This document shows, piece after piece, positions 33,906-43,762 of a DNA stretch of 64,000 nt. The translations under genes and the position numbers were made by a program. Below the pieces are notes generated by a model. The model was not told the origin of the DNA. It was given only the letters and a program-made list of their open reading frames with translations, and did no database searches. Each line of letters starts with the position of its first letter. Position 1 is the first letter of the stretch. The stretch lies in NCBI RefSeq assembly GCF_003991975.1, contig NZ_CP029822.1, positions 1,116,001 through 1,180,000 of the forward strand, given 5' to 3'. This DNA comes from Entomomonas moraniae (lineage in GTDB: Bacteria; Pseudomonadota; Gammaproteobacteria; Pseudomonadales; Pseudomonadaceae).

Positions 33906-34955
33906 CTAAGCCTTAGCTGCATCGTAAAATAATGCTGATTGACGTTGCTCCACAATGGCTTGCTCTATTGCGGCTTGGTGAACTTCATCAGCGTGATCTT
34001 GTCTGGCCTCGGGTTTTATTCCCAATTTAGCAAATAAGGCTTGATCCTTGATGGTTTGTGGATTACTGGTTGTAAGTAAGCGATCACCATAGAAAATAGA
34101 GTTAGCCCCCGCTAAAAAGGCCAACGCTTGCATTTGTTCATTCATTTGTTCACGCCCTGCGGATAGACGTACATGTGATTTCGGCATCATAATTCTTGCC
34201 ACTGCGAGCATTCTAATAAAATCAAACGGATCAATTTCTTCAGCATTCTCTAAAGGTGTTCCTTTTACCTTAACTAGATTATTAATCGGAACACTTTCTG
34301 GGTGCTCAGGTAAGTTGGCTAATTGAATCAATAAATTCGCTCGATCTTTTAACGACTCGCCCATCCCCAAAATACCACCCGAGCAAATTTTCATCCCCGC
34401 TTCTCTCACATAGGCTAATGTTTGGAGGCGCTCACTATAGGTACGAGTAGTAATAATATTAGTATAAAAATCTGGTGAGGTATCTAGGTTATGATTATAG
34501 TAATCTAAACCTGCATGTGCTAACTGAGTAGCTTGCTCTTGTGTTAAACGACCTAGTGTCATACAAGTTTCAAGGCCTAACGCTTTTACTCCTTTTACCA
34601 TTTCTAGCACATACGGCATATCTTTAGCCGTTGGGTGCTTCCAAGCCGCACCCATACAAAAACGAGTAGAACCAATCTCTTTAGCAGCTTTTGCTTCTTC
34701 TAAAACCTTTTGTACTTCTAACAGCTTTTCTTTATCCAGCCCCGTATCATAATGGCCTGATTGCGGGCAGTATTTACAATCCTCAGGGCACGCACCTGTT
34801 TTAATAGAAAGGAGCGTTGAAACCTGAACTTGGTTAGCATCAAAATATTGGCGATGAACAGTTTGCGCCTTGAATATCAAATCATTGAACGGCATGGCTA
34901 ATAAATCCATTACCTCGTCTAAACGCCAATCATGTCTAACTTTATTAGATGTCAT
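33906..34955 (-). CDS. bioB: Biotin synthase
   Basis: The 349-residue radical-SAM enzyme has the iron-sulfur motif C-P-E-D-C-K-Y-C near residue 56 and [20 protein letters not shown] and SAGREQMNE are also present. It inserts sulfur into dethiobiotin. It is the first gene of the bioB-F-H-C-D-A operon. A candidate BirA operator lies 65-96 bases upstream. Confidence 0.97.
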   Translation of the reverse strand: MTSNKVRHDWRLDEVMDLLAMPFNDLIFKAQTVHRQYFDANQVQVSTLLSIKTGACPEDCKYCPQSGHYDTGLDKEKLLEVQKVLEEAKAAKEIGSTRFCMGAAWKHPTAKDMPYVLEMVKGVKALGLETCMTLGRLTQEQATQLAHAGLDYYNHNLDTSPDFYTNIITTRTYSERLQTLAYVREAGMKICSGGILGMGESLKDRANLLIQLANLPEHPESVPINNLVKVKGTPLENAEEIDPFDFIRMLAVARIMMPKSHVRLSAGREQMNEQMQALAFLAGANSIFYGDRLLTTSNPQTIKDQALFAKLGIKPEARQDHADEVHQAAIEQAIVEQRQSALFYDAAKA

Positions 34956-35019
34956 ACAAAACCTGTACTATAAAATGTGAGCTGTCTTTTGACTGCACAT
35001 AATAAGTTTCATTTACCAT

Positions 35020-35051
35020 ATGTCAACTTTATTAATCACAAAGGTTTACAT
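35020..35051 (-). promoter_or_regulatory. Candidate BirA operator of the biotin operon
   Basis: ATGTCAACT (35020-35028) and GGTTTACAT (35043-35051) form an interrupted inverted repeat with a 14-base spacer. Against the proteobacterial BirA consensus (TTGTAAACC, spacer, GGTTTACAA) the halves match 6/9 and 8/9. The position upstream of bioB fits a BirA-repressed promoter. birA itself is not in the window. Confidence 0.55.
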
Positions 35052-35200
35052 TTGATTATTTATTAAACAATTAGTTTTTATAAAACCTAATTACATAACC
35101 TCTAATAAATAATAATATTTTATGTATATACATTAACTTTAAAACCTATTTAATTATATCGTGTTAAAATAACCGTAATATTGATGAAAGGAAAGAAGCA

Positions 35201-36103
35201 GTGCTACTCAATAAGTTACAATGGTTTCGTGAAAGAGGTTGGCATGAGATTAATGCCAACGACTATGAAAAAATATGGTACACCTACGGCGGTAGTGTTG
35301 CTACGCACCCAACCATTATTAAAAAACTTTCTACACTGGCTAATACTCCAGTACGTTACCTTGGTTGGCAACAAGAAGGTGATTGGGTAGGAGCTATTGC
35401 CTGCTGGGATGATGCACTGGCACTTTCACGAGATCAATTAAAGAAAAAAGGTAAACGCGGCTTATTTGACTTAGGCAATGCAGAAATTATTTTACCTTTG
35501 GCAGATAATGCACAGATTACCCTTCGTCATAAAGCTCGTTATTTATCCACACTAAATCAGCCTCAAATCAATAATTGGCAACCACAAAAAGAACAATTGG
35601 CCATTGCTCGGCCGCTTGAAGAGTACTCAAAAAAGTTCCGCTATAATCAACGACGTGAATTACGTCTACTTGAAGAGGCTGGTGGTATTATTAAGTCCAT
35701 TGCCGACTTTTCTTCTGAAGAACTCGCTAGTATGTATTGTGACCTGTTCTTTAAACGCTGGAACTTTCAAGTGCCTAGCGCCCCGACTCAAGCAGAAGTT
35801 TTTGAACTACTCCGCGAATTTATGGTGGGATCTGTCATCTTTTTAGACAATGCCCCTATTGCCATTCAAGTTCTTTACCAAGTAGAGTCACCTAAATGGA
35901 TCAGTATTGAATACGTTAATGGCGGTGTCGATCCTCAAGAGCGTAATTTTAGCCCCGGCAGTGTATTAAGCTTTATAAACCTACAAGCCACATGGGAATA
36001 CGCTAATAAACAAAATAAACCTCTGCGCTATTCGTTTGGTAAAGCAGACCGAGAATATAAAGAACGTTGGTGTAATCGTATTGATGTAGGAGTGAGTGGC
36101 TAA
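35201..36103 (+). CDS. Mig-14-like GNAT-family protein
   Basis: The 300-residue product resembles Mig-14-type GNAT proteins, such as the pseudomonad gene paired with dnpA. Visible pieces are FRYNQRRELRLLEEAGG, YCDLFFKRW, IAIQVLY and RYSFGKADREYKERWC. It starts at a GTG (35201) with GAAAGGAAAG ahead. Mig-14 proteins support resistance to cationic antimicrobial peptides and lie at the inner membrane in the cases studied; that role here is inferred. Its stop overlaps the next start as TAATG. Confidence 0.75.
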   Translation: MLLNKLQWFRERGWHEINANDYEKIWYTYGGSVATHPTIIKKLSTLANTPVRYLGWQQEGDWVGAIACWDDALALSRDQLKKKGKRGLFDLGNAEIILPLADNAQITLRHKARYLSTLNQPQINNWQPQKEQLAIARPLEEYSKKFRYNQRRELRLLEEAGGIIKSIADFSSEELASMYCDLFFKRWNFQVPSAPTQAEVFELLREFMVGSVIFLDNAPIAIQVLYQVESPKWISIEYVNGGVDPQERNFSPGSVLSFINLQATWEYANKQNKPLRYSFGKADREYKERWCNRIDVGVSG

Positions 36104-37536
36104 TGAGTAAAAAACAACAGCTTCTAAAAAAACACCGCCAAAAGAAACGATTTATTTTAATAGGCTTTGCTATATTTATTCTTACTTGGTTAGTCGCCTC
36201 TATTTTTGCCCCTGTGCTTGCTTGTTTTATCCCAATTCTTTTAATCGCTATTTGGGTTATTCATGAAACATGGCTGGCTGATCATTTATTTTACTCGCCT
36301 AAACAAGATTATCTCTATCAATTTCCTGCCGAAACATTACAATGCCAAGCTTCTCTCAACCAGAATACTTTAGCCATTAAGGGCGAACTTACAGACGAGT
36401 TAGATACGCTTTTTTTAGCGATTAATATCAAAAGCTCATTGACAGGCCTTTTTTTTGATCCCTATATTTTAATTGAAGATGGTCAAGTTAACGATCGACA
36501 AGATTTTGAACGAGGCTCCAAAGGACTACGTTACATTAACCTGTCAGGACTTGCTAACTCATTAAAACAAGGCCAGATTAAACTCTTTGCAAAGCACTGT
36601 AAAATAATGGGTGAACCAAGACTTTACGGCTTTAAAAACCCTGATTACACACAGCAAAAAATCATGGTCATTGCCCCCCATGCAGATGATGCGGAGCTAG
36701 CAGCATTTGGACAATACAGCCAAGCCAAAGAAGCCAGTATTATCACTTTAACCCAAGGTGAAATAGAAGCCGAACATTATCAAAACATCTTTAATCTTAC
36801 TCAACAAGAAGCTGCACAACTCAAAGGTCGCCTAAGAAGTTGGGATAGCATTGCTACCCCGCTATGGGGAGGAATCCGAACAACCAACAGCGTGCAGTTG
36901 GGTTATTATTGTTTACAACTTAAAGCCATGCAACAATCACCAGAGCAAAATTTTGCTTCAAAAGAATCAGGTGAAACAGACACGAGACTTGTACGCATTT
37001 TTAATACATTGCCGCTACCTAGCGATAACGATGGTTTACCGACAGGGTATAACTTAAAAAATGATTTAGTCTTTCTAATAGAACACTTTAAGCCTGAGGT
37101 GATTATGATGCCCCACCCTGAGCTTGACCCTCATGAAGACCATATTGCTGCAAGCTTACTGGTTGACGAAGTATTGCAAACAACAACATGGCAACCTACT
37201 ACGCAACTGCTCTACGCGAATCATCTACCTGATAATGACCGTTGGCCGATGGGTCCTGCCTATAACGGAATGGCTTTACCCCCAATGACAGAAAATTTAC
37301 CTGCCTATAGATTGTGGAGCCCTGTATTAAGTAGGCAAACTCAAATCGATAAAGCCATGGCACTGGCTATGCAACATGATTTACAACCACCAATATCCAC
37401 TAAAAGGCGCCTACGTCGCTTTATTCAAAAACTGCTAACTAAGCGCAATCACCCAACGTCTGGTGAAAATGACTTTTTTCGCAAAGCCGTTCGTAAGCAA
37501 GAATTATTTTGGGTAAAACCCATTCAATCCAAATAG
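36103..37536 (+). CDS. dnpA: PIG-L family de-N-acetylase, DnpA-like
   Basis: The 477-residue product has two membrane helices near residues 17-37 and 40-58. A middle domain follows, then a PIG-L metal-dependent deacetylase with VIAPHADDAELAAFG (about residue 188) and HPELDPHEDHIAAS (about residue 336), the metal-binding His/Asp sets. Length and its partner gene match the pseudomonad DnpA, tied to LPS core synthesis and antibiotic persistence. The symbol rests on family and context. Overlap with the upstream gene means coupled translation. Confidence 0.75.
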   Translation: MSKKQQLLKKHRQKKRFILIGFAIFILTWLVASIFAPVLACFIPILLIAIWVIHETWLADHLFYSPKQDYLYQFPAETLQCQASLNQNTLAIKGELTDELDTLFLAINIKSSLTGLFFDPYILIEDGQVNDRQDFERGSKGLRYINLSGLANSLKQGQIKLFAKHCKIMGEPRLYGFKNPDYTQQKIMVIAPHADDAELAAFGQYSQAKEASIITLTQGEIEAEHYQNIFNLTQQEAAQLKGRLRSWDSIATPLWGGIRTTNSVQLGYYCLQLKAMQQSPEQNFASKESGETDTRLVRIFNTLPLPSDNDGLPTGYNLKNDLVFLIEHFKPEVIMMPHPELDPHEDHIAASLLVDEVLQTTTWQPTTQLLYANHLPDNDRWPMGPAYNGMALPPMTENLPAYRLWSPVLSRQTQIDKAMALAMQHDLQPPISTKRRLRRFIQKLLTKRNHPTSGENDFFRKAVRKQELFWVKPIQSK

Positions 37537-37566
37537 CCTTTATTAAAACACTTACGTATTATTGAC

Positions 37567-37965
37567 TTAAAAACTAATAAATGAAAAAAATATAAAAGGC
37601 ATCACTATCGGTGTAACAAACATGGCAAACATAATATTTTTAACTACTTCAATGAAGCTGTTTACATAACATTTAGATCGATTTAAAAAATAACTACGCA
37701 TTGAGGAAATAATAAGCGTCGATAATGTAATGGTAATAAAAATAGGAAAATAAATTTTATCTCTTAAAGGCACACCCAATACATAGTAATTAATAAATAT
37801 ACCCGCTACTAGCGCTATCACTGTTAACAAAGGCACAGCAAACTTTCTGGTTACTTGCCTACTCACAAGGTATTGAAAAATAACTCCTAAGAGAATGGAA
37901 GGAATTAAACAAAAACCGAAGAAAAAACTATACAAACCATAGAATCCCATCATGAAATCTAACAT
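37567..37965 (-). CDS. Small multi-pass membrane protein, unknown
   Basis: The roughly 132-residue product has about four hydrophobic helices (residues 8-33, 42-62, 70-88, 105-130) and a short basic loop (RSYFLNRSKCY). I do not recognise a family. I use the ATG at 37965, since the longer frame begins with GTG two codons upstream. It converges with dnpA, whose stop lies 30 bases away. Confidence 0.6.
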   Translation of the reverse strand: MLDFMMGFYGLYSFFFGFCLIPSILLGVIFQYLVSRQVTRKFAVPLLTVIALVAGIFINYYVLGVPLRDKIYFPIFITITLSTLIISSMRSYFLNRSKCYVNSFIEVVKNIMFAMFVTPIVMPFIFFSFISF

Positions 37966-38153
37966 ACCCACACTTGTTAATTAAATAATAAAGTAAAGTA
38001 ACCCATGAGTATGTAGGTATTATGTGCTTTCTGTGGAAAGTTGATGGAAAACTAGTCATAACTCAAAAATCAAAAAAGAAGAATCTATTTTTAACGCTCT
38101 AAAGATGATAACAATCATCTTTAGAGGTATTTAAAATAGCATGATCACCAAAA

Positions 38154-39617
38154 CTATTCTTTAAATTCAGGAAATTTCATTTGCTCATAACGCACAAACT
38201 TCGTTCGTTTAATGTATTTATAACCAAGCCAAATAGTTACAAACAAAGGTAAGCCAACATAAGTTGAGATAATTCTTTTCCAATCAAGACTATCAGCTAG
38301 AAAGGCTTGGTAATCTTGACCGATAACAATGGTCATACAAACCACAAAGGCAAAAATAGGCCCAAAAGGAAAAGAGCCTGCTTTATAGGGTAATTTTGAT
38401 AAATCTAATCCTTGCTTGACATAACCTTTTCTAAAACGGTAATGACTAATAGCAATCCCTAACCATGCGATAAACCCTGTCATGCCAGAAATACTTAATA
38501 ACCAACCATAGACCTCTTGGCTTTCGAATAAGGAGGTTAAAAAACATAGCATAGCAATAAATGTTGTGGCATAAAGCGCATTACGAGGAACGCCATTTTC
38601 GGAAAGCTTGGCAAAAATAGCAGGCGCTTTACGCCCACGGGCTAGTGCATAAAGCATTCGAGAGGAAGCGTACATCCCCGAATTACCTGCTGATAATACC
38701 GCTGTTAAAATAACAGCATTCATTACCGTTGCCGCTGATAACAAACCAGCATGCTGAAAAACCAGAGTAAAAGGGCTAACAGCAATATCTGTCGTATCAT
38801 TACTTAACAAACGTGGATCAGTGTAAGGAATCAAAAAACTAATAATCAAAATAGCTAATACATAAAATAACAAAATACGCCAAAACACACGACGAATAGC
38901 AATCGGAATATTTTTACCTGGGTCTTGTGACTCCCCTGCTGCAATACCTACTAATTCTGTGCCCTGAAAAGAAAAGCCCACAATCATCGCCACGCCAATC
39001 ATGGCAGAAAACCCACCGACAAAAGGCGCCTCCCCTATTGTCCAGTTTTTCCAACCACCTGCGTCACCACCGTTTAAAATGCCAAAAATCATTAAGACAC
39101 CTAGCACAATAAATATAATGACAGTCACTACTTTAATTAATGAAAACCAGAACTCCGCCTCACCAAATCCTTTTACTGAAATATAATTAATCCAAAACAT
39201 GACCAATAAAAACAAGGCACTCCATTTCCAACCATCAATATAGGGTAGCCAATAAGCCATAACCAGTTGCAGCGAAACCAGATCCACTGCAATGGTCACT
39301 GCCCAGTTATACCAATAATTAAGCCCCATCGCAAAGCCAAAACTTTCATCAACGTATTCAGCACTATAAGTAGCGAATGAACCAGGGGTCGGCATAAAAG
39401 CAGCAAGCTCAGCCAAACTCGTCATGATGAAGTAAACCATAATACCAACGACGATGTAAGACAATAAAGCACCGCCGGGGCCTGCTTGAGCAATGGTTTT
39501 ACCAGAGGCAACAAAAAGCCCTGTCCCAATTGAGCCACCAATCGCAATCATAGAGAGATGACGCGCTTTCAATGATCGTTTTAATGAGTTTCCATTACTA
39601 GTTGTTGCCTGAGTCAT
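38154..39617 (-). CDS. lysP: Lysine-specific permease
   Basis: The 487-residue APC-family transporter has about 12 helices and reads almost continuously like E. coli LysP. Examples are LKARHLSMIAIGGSIGTGLF, GFSFQGTELVGIAAGES, SAGNSGMYASSRMLY and the C-terminal KFVRYEQMKFP. I use the ATG at 39617 with AAGG ahead. It imports lysine with protons. It is divergent from the flavin dehydrogenase gene across 107 bases. Confidence 0.92.
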   Translation of the reverse strand: MTQATTSNGNSLKRSLKARHLSMIAIGGSIGTGLFVASGKTIAQAGPGGALLSYIVVGIMVYFIMTSLAELAAFMPTPGSFATYSAEYVDESFGFAMGLNYWYNWAVTIAVDLVSLQLVMAYWLPYIDGWKWSALFLLVMFWINYISVKGFGEAEFWFSLIKVVTVIIFIVLGVLMIFGILNGGDAGGWKNWTIGEAPFVGGFSAMIGVAMIVGFSFQGTELVGIAAGESQDPGKNIPIAIRRVFWRILLFYVLAILIISFLIPYTDPRLLSNDTTDIAVSPFTLVFQHAGLLSAATVMNAVILTAVLSAGNSGMYASSRMLYALARGRKAPAIFAKLSENGVPRNALYATTFIAMLCFLTSLFESQEVYGWLLSISGMTGFIAWLGIAISHYRFRKGYVKQGLDLSKLPYKAGSFPFGPIFAFVVCMTIVIGQDYQAFLADSLDWKRIISTYVGLPLFVTIWLGYKYIKRTKFVRYEQMKFPEFKE

Positions 39618-39724
39618 TAGTAACCTTGTAGAATCTAAAAAGATCGCAAATTTTAGCAAATTATCAAAAAAATAGCTTTTAAAAATTTATTTGAACTTTG
39701 AAAAATAAAGACTAGGCATTAAGA

Positions 39725-40882
39725 ATGACAACAATTACCAATATTGACGACTTGCGCGTTCTAGCTAAACGTCGTGTTCCAAAGATGTTTTATGACTATG
39801 TCGACTCAGGTTCCTGGACTGAATCCACCTATAAAGCTAACACAGACGACTTCCAAAAAATAAAACTTCGCCAAAAAGTTGCACGCAATATGGAGGGGCG
39901 AACCTTAACAAGAACTATGTTAGGTACAGCGATGACAATGCCTGTAGCAATTGCACCCACAGGCTTAACAGGAATGATTCATCCTGACGGAGAAATACTT
40001 GCCGCCAGAGCCTTAGCCAATTTTGGTTGTCGTTATACCCTTTCTACCATGAGTATTTGCTCCTTAGAAGATATTGCAGAGCAAGTTGCAAAACCTTTTT
40101 GGTTTCAACTCTATGTCATGCGTGATAGAGATTTTATGCTGAGCCTTATTGAAAGATCCAAGGCAGCAGGTTGCGATGCACTTACAGTAACTTTAGATTT
40201 ACAAATTATTGGTCAACGCCATAAAGACTTAAAAAATGGTCTATCTGTACCACCAAAACCCACACTCAAAAACTGGATCAACCTATTCACCAAACAGGCA
40301 TGGTGCTGGAAAATGTTAAAAACCAAACACCGCTCTTTTGGTAATATTGTAGGGCATGTTAAAGGAATTGATGATCCAAGCTCTCTTTTCTCATGGACCA
40401 GTAAACAGTTTGATCCAACCCTTAACTGGAATGACCTGGAATGGATTAAGAAAGCATGGGGTGGCAAACTCATTGTAAAAGGTATTTTAGATGCCGAGGA
40501 TGCCAAAATAGCTGCTAACTCAGGCGCTGATGCCATTATTGTGAGTAACCATGGAGGACGTCAACTAGATGGTGCCTGCTCAAGTATTCAAGTATTACCT
40601 TCTATTGTAGAAGCATTAAAAGAGTCAGCCGTTGAAGTTTGGTTAGACAGTGGTATACGCTCTGGACAAGATGTTTTAAAAGCTATTGCTTTGGGTGCCC
40701 AAGGCACACTTATTGGTCGTGCGTACCTTTATGGTTTAGGTGCCATGGGTGAAGCAGGTGTCACCAAGGCTCTTGAAATTATTCGTAACGAGCTTGATTT
40801 AACAATGGCTTTTTGTGGCTTAACCGATATCAACCAAGTCGACCAGCATATTCTTTTAGAAAGTACTATTCCTCACTTATAA
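39725..40882 (+). CDS. FMN-dependent alpha-hydroxy-acid dehydrogenase (L-lactate type)
   Basis: The 385-residue TIM barrel has FYDYVDSGSWTE, PVAIAPTGLTGM and the catalytic SNHGGRQLDGA motif (His/Arg, about residues 276-286). DSGIRSGQDVLKAIALGA and IGRAYLYGLGA follow. It oxidises L-lactate or a related 2-hydroxy acid and passes electrons to quinone or O2. It looks nearer the second, LldA-like pseudomonad enzyme than canonical LldD, so I give no symbol. No lactate permease or LldR regulator adjoins it. Confidence 0.85.
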   Translation: MTTITNIDDLRVLAKRRVPKMFYDYVDSGSWTESTYKANTDDFQKIKLRQKVARNMEGRTLTRTMLGTAMTMPVAIAPTGLTGMIHPDGEILAARALANFGCRYTLSTMSICSLEDIAEQVAKPFWFQLYVMRDRDFMLSLIERSKAAGCDALTVTLDLQIIGQRHKDLKNGLSVPPKPTLKNWINLFTKQAWCWKMLKTKHRSFGNIVGHVKGIDDPSSLFSWTSKQFDPTLNWNDLEWIKKAWGGKLIVKGILDAEDAKIAANSGADAIIVSNHGGRQLDGACSSIQVLPSIVEALKESAVEVWLDSGIRSGQDVLKAIALGAQGTLIGRAYLYGLGAMGEAGVTKALEIIRNELDLTMAFCGLTDINQVDQHILLESTIPHL

Positions 40883-41012
40883 TTTTTACATAACTAGCAG
40901 GAAATACATCTACTAATTACCCTAATAGGCCTTTAGTCATTAGACCTGTGTCTATATTTAATGAATAACTCATTTCTTTTACACTACCCGCCTATGAAGT
41001 AGAGGAGTAGAC

Positions 41013-42530
41013 GTGAGTATTAGTCAAAAGTATACAAGGGCGGAGTTAGTACTTGTTACGATCGTGTTAGCCATTGCTACGTTTATGCAAGTGTTAGATT
41101 CAACCATTGCCAATGTTGCGGTTCCAACCATCTCAGGAGAACTTGGGGTGTCTAGTACTGTAGGTACTTGGGTAATCACAGGGTTTGGTGCCGCTAATGC
41201 GGTTTCTATTGCAGCATCTGGTTTTCTTGCAAAAAAAGTAGGTGAAGTAAGGTTATTGCTTATTTCTACAGCTCTTTTTACCTTATTTTCATTTTTAGCA
41301 GGTATTTCTAATAGTATAGGTACTTTGATTTTCTTCAGGGTATTACAAGGAGCCGTTGCGGGCCCCGTCATTCCTCTATCACAAAGTCTTTTATTAAGAA
41401 GTTATCCTCCCATAATGAAGAATATGGCCATGGCCTTTTGGTCCATGACGGTGATTCTAGCACCAGTGGTAGGCCCTATTCTAGGTGGCTATATTTGTTA
41501 TAACTATACGTGGTCTTGGATTTTCTTTATCAATATTCCTTTGGGTATTGCTATCGTTATCATTGGCATTCCACTACTAAAACGCTTGGAAACCAAGCCA
41601 CAAGTAATCCCTTTTAACTTTATTAGCTTAGGTTTACTCACGATCGGAGTTGGCTGTTTACAAATCATGTTAGATAAAGGGAATCAACTGGGTTGGTTTG
41701 CCTCTAAACAAATCATCATTTTAGCGATTATTTCAGTTGTTTCGCTCACTTACCTCGTTATTGGTGAGCTTTTTAGCAAGAACCCTACGGTAGATTTTTC
41801 TCTGTTTAAATCTCGTAATTTTACTATCGGCACATTATCTGTCAGCTTAGCCTATATGGCTTATTTCGGTGCTATTGTGCTCATCCCGCAACTATTACAA
41901 GAGGTTTATGGCTACACTGCACTCTGGGCAGGTATTGCCTTGGCACCTATTGGAATTATTCCCATCCTTATTTCAGCTCCTTTGGCTAAATTATCTAATA
42001 AAGTCGATATTCGCTTTGTGATTACAACAAGCTTTGTCTTTTACGCTATTTGCTTTTTCTGGAGAGCCTTTACTTATACTCCCAATATGGGACTTGCAGA
42101 GGTTGTGTGGCCTCAGTTTATTCAGGGTATTGCCGTTGCTTGCTTTTTAATGCCTTTAACGACGCTAACCCTCACTGGGTTACCTGAGAATAGACTGGCT
42201 TCAGCTACCAGCTTATCAAACTTTTTTAGAACACTGGCGGGTTCTGTAGGAACCTCTATTACAACCACCATGTGGAGTAACAACGCAGCCTTGCACCATA
42301 GTCAATTAGTTGAAAACATTAATCCTTATAATCCCGAAAGTACTTTAACTTATCAAACATTAGAGCGCATAGGGCTTAGTTTACAACAAATCCCCTCCTA
42401 TCTTAATCAGCAGATTAATGATCAGTCATTAATTATGTCAGCCAATGACATATTCTGGTTAAGTGGTTGTACTTTTATTTTGTTAATCATGATGATTTGG
42501 TTTGCTAAACCTTCTCAAAAAGTTAATTAG
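41013..42530 (+). CDS. emrB: EmrB-type multidrug efflux MFS transporter
   Basis: The 505-residue DHA2-family protein has 14 predicted helices. It shows the first-helix VLDSTIANVAVPTISGELG motif and a motif-C-like LAPVVGPILGGY stretch. It begins at GTG with AGAGGAG ahead. It pumps drugs out with protons and joins EmrA and an outer-membrane channel. emrB comes before emrA here, the reverse of E. coli order. No MarR-type repressor or TolC gene is visible nearby. Confidence 0.92.
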   Translation: MSISQKYTRAELVLVTIVLAIATFMQVLDSTIANVAVPTISGELGVSSTVGTWVITGFGAANAVSIAASGFLAKKVGEVRLLLISTALFTLFSFLAGISNSIGTLIFFRVLQGAVAGPVIPLSQSLLLRSYPPIMKNMAMAFWSMTVILAPVVGPILGGYICYNYTWSWIFFINIPLGIAIVIIGIPLLKRLETKPQVIPFNFISLGLLTIGVGCLQIMLDKGNQLGWFASKQIIILAIISVVSLTYLVIGELFSKNPTVDFSLFKSRNFTIGTLSVSLAYMAYFGAIVLIPQLLQEVYGYTALWAGIALAPIGIIPILISAPLAKLSNKVDIRFVITTSFVFYAICFFWRAFTYTPNMGLAEVVWPQFIQGIAVACFLMPLTTLTLTGLPENRLASATSLSNFFRTLAGSVGTSITTTMWSNNAALHHSQLVENINPYNPESTLTYQTLERIGLSLQQIPSYLNQQINDQSLIMSANDIFWLSGCTFILLIMMIWFAKPSQKVN

Positions 42531-42559
42531 ATAAATACCAAAACAGTAAAGAGTTCACA

Positions 42560-43762
42560 ATGAGTACAGATAATTTGAGCAATAACAACGCACCAACAAC
42601 CAACCAATTAGATACTAAAAAAAGTCATAATCTTAGAAAAAGATTACTTATGTTACTAACAACCGCCAGTTTTCTATTATTATTTATAGGCTACGGTGCC
42701 TATTGGCTCTTGGTATTACGCTATCAAGTCTATACTGATGATGCTTACGTAAAAGGGTTGCAGATACCTATCGTGGCACAAGTGCGCGGTAATGTGACCA
42801 AAGTTTTTTTTGAAAATACTAATATTGTTCATGCTGGCGATATTGTTGTTGAATTAGATGATACCGACGCTAAACTCGCCTACGAAAATGCAAAACATCA
42901 ACTGGCTGAAGCTGTCAGAAAAATCCAAACCATTTATCAAGAAAACATTGGTTATGAAGCAGCGATTGAAGAACAAAAAATATCGCTTGCTAGAGCTGAA
43001 AGAGACTACCAAAGACGGTCTATATTGGGTAGTAATGGAGCTGTGTCTCAAGAAACATTACAACATGCCAAAGAAACAATGGAAATTGCAAAATCTGCAC
43101 TGGCTGTTGCCAAGCAAAAATTAAAAAGTAACCAAGCTCTTCTGTTAAATACAGAGCTTGCTAAGCAGCCTTCAATTCTTGTTGCAGCTGATAATGTTAG
43201 GAATGCATGGGTTAACTTACAACGAACTGTTATCCGTGCGCCAATGGATGGTTATGTGGCAAGAAGAAGTGTCCAAGTGGGGTCACAAGTTGACTCAACA
43301 ACCCCTTTAATGGTGATTGTTCCAACCAATCCTATGTGGGTTGATGCCAATTTTAAAGAAACACAATTAAATAATATTCGTATTGGTCAACCCGTAAAAA
43401 TAACAAGTGATTTCTATGGTGATGACATTGTATTTCAAGGGACAGTTGAGGGGATAAATATGGGTACAGGTAGCGCTTTCTCGTTACTACCTGCACAAAA
43501 TGCAACAGGAAACTGGATTAAGATTGTACAACGCCTCCCTGTCCGTATTCGTCTAGATAATGAGCAATCGAAAAAATATCCTCTGATGATTGGCTTATCG
43601 ATGAATGTTACGATAGATATTGAGGATACCAATGGTAAAAGGCTTCAAGTAAAACAACGAACAACCCCTGCTTTTCAAAGTAATGCAACGGTTGTTAATG
43701 TATCCCAAGCCAATCACATTATTAACAATATCATTCAAGAAAATACAACGGAGATTAATTAA
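42560..43762 (+). CDS. emrA: EmrA-type membrane fusion protein
   Basis: The 400-residue HlyD-family adaptor has a cytoplasmic N-terminus and one membrane helix (about residues 28-52). A biotinyl-lipoyl half-motif (TDDAYVKGLQIPIVAQVRG) and a long coiled-coil hairpin (about residues 100-210) follow, then the second half (VIRAPMDGYVARRSVQVGSQV). It spans the periplasm with EmrB. It lies 29 bases after emrB. Its last 8 bases overlap the convergent phoR stop. Confidence 0.92.
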   Translation: MSTDNLSNNNAPTTNQLDTKKSHNLRKRLLMLLTTASFLLLFIGYGAYWLLVLRYQVYTDDAYVKGLQIPIVAQVRGNVTKVFFENTNIVHAGDIVVELDDTDAKLAYENAKHQLAEAVRKIQTIYQENIGYEAAIEEQKISLARAERDYQRRSILGSNGAVSQETLQHAKETMEIAKSALAVAKQKLKSNQALLLNTELAKQPSILVAADNVRNAWVNLQRTVIRAPMDGYVARRSVQVGSQVDSTTPLMVIVPTNPMWVDANFKETQLNNIRIGQPVKITSDFYGDDIVFQGTVEGINMGTGSAFSLLPAQNATGNWIKIVQRLPVRIRLDNEQSKKYPLMIGLSMNVTIDIEDTNGKRLQVKQRTTPAFQSNATVVNVSQANHIINNIIQENTTEIN

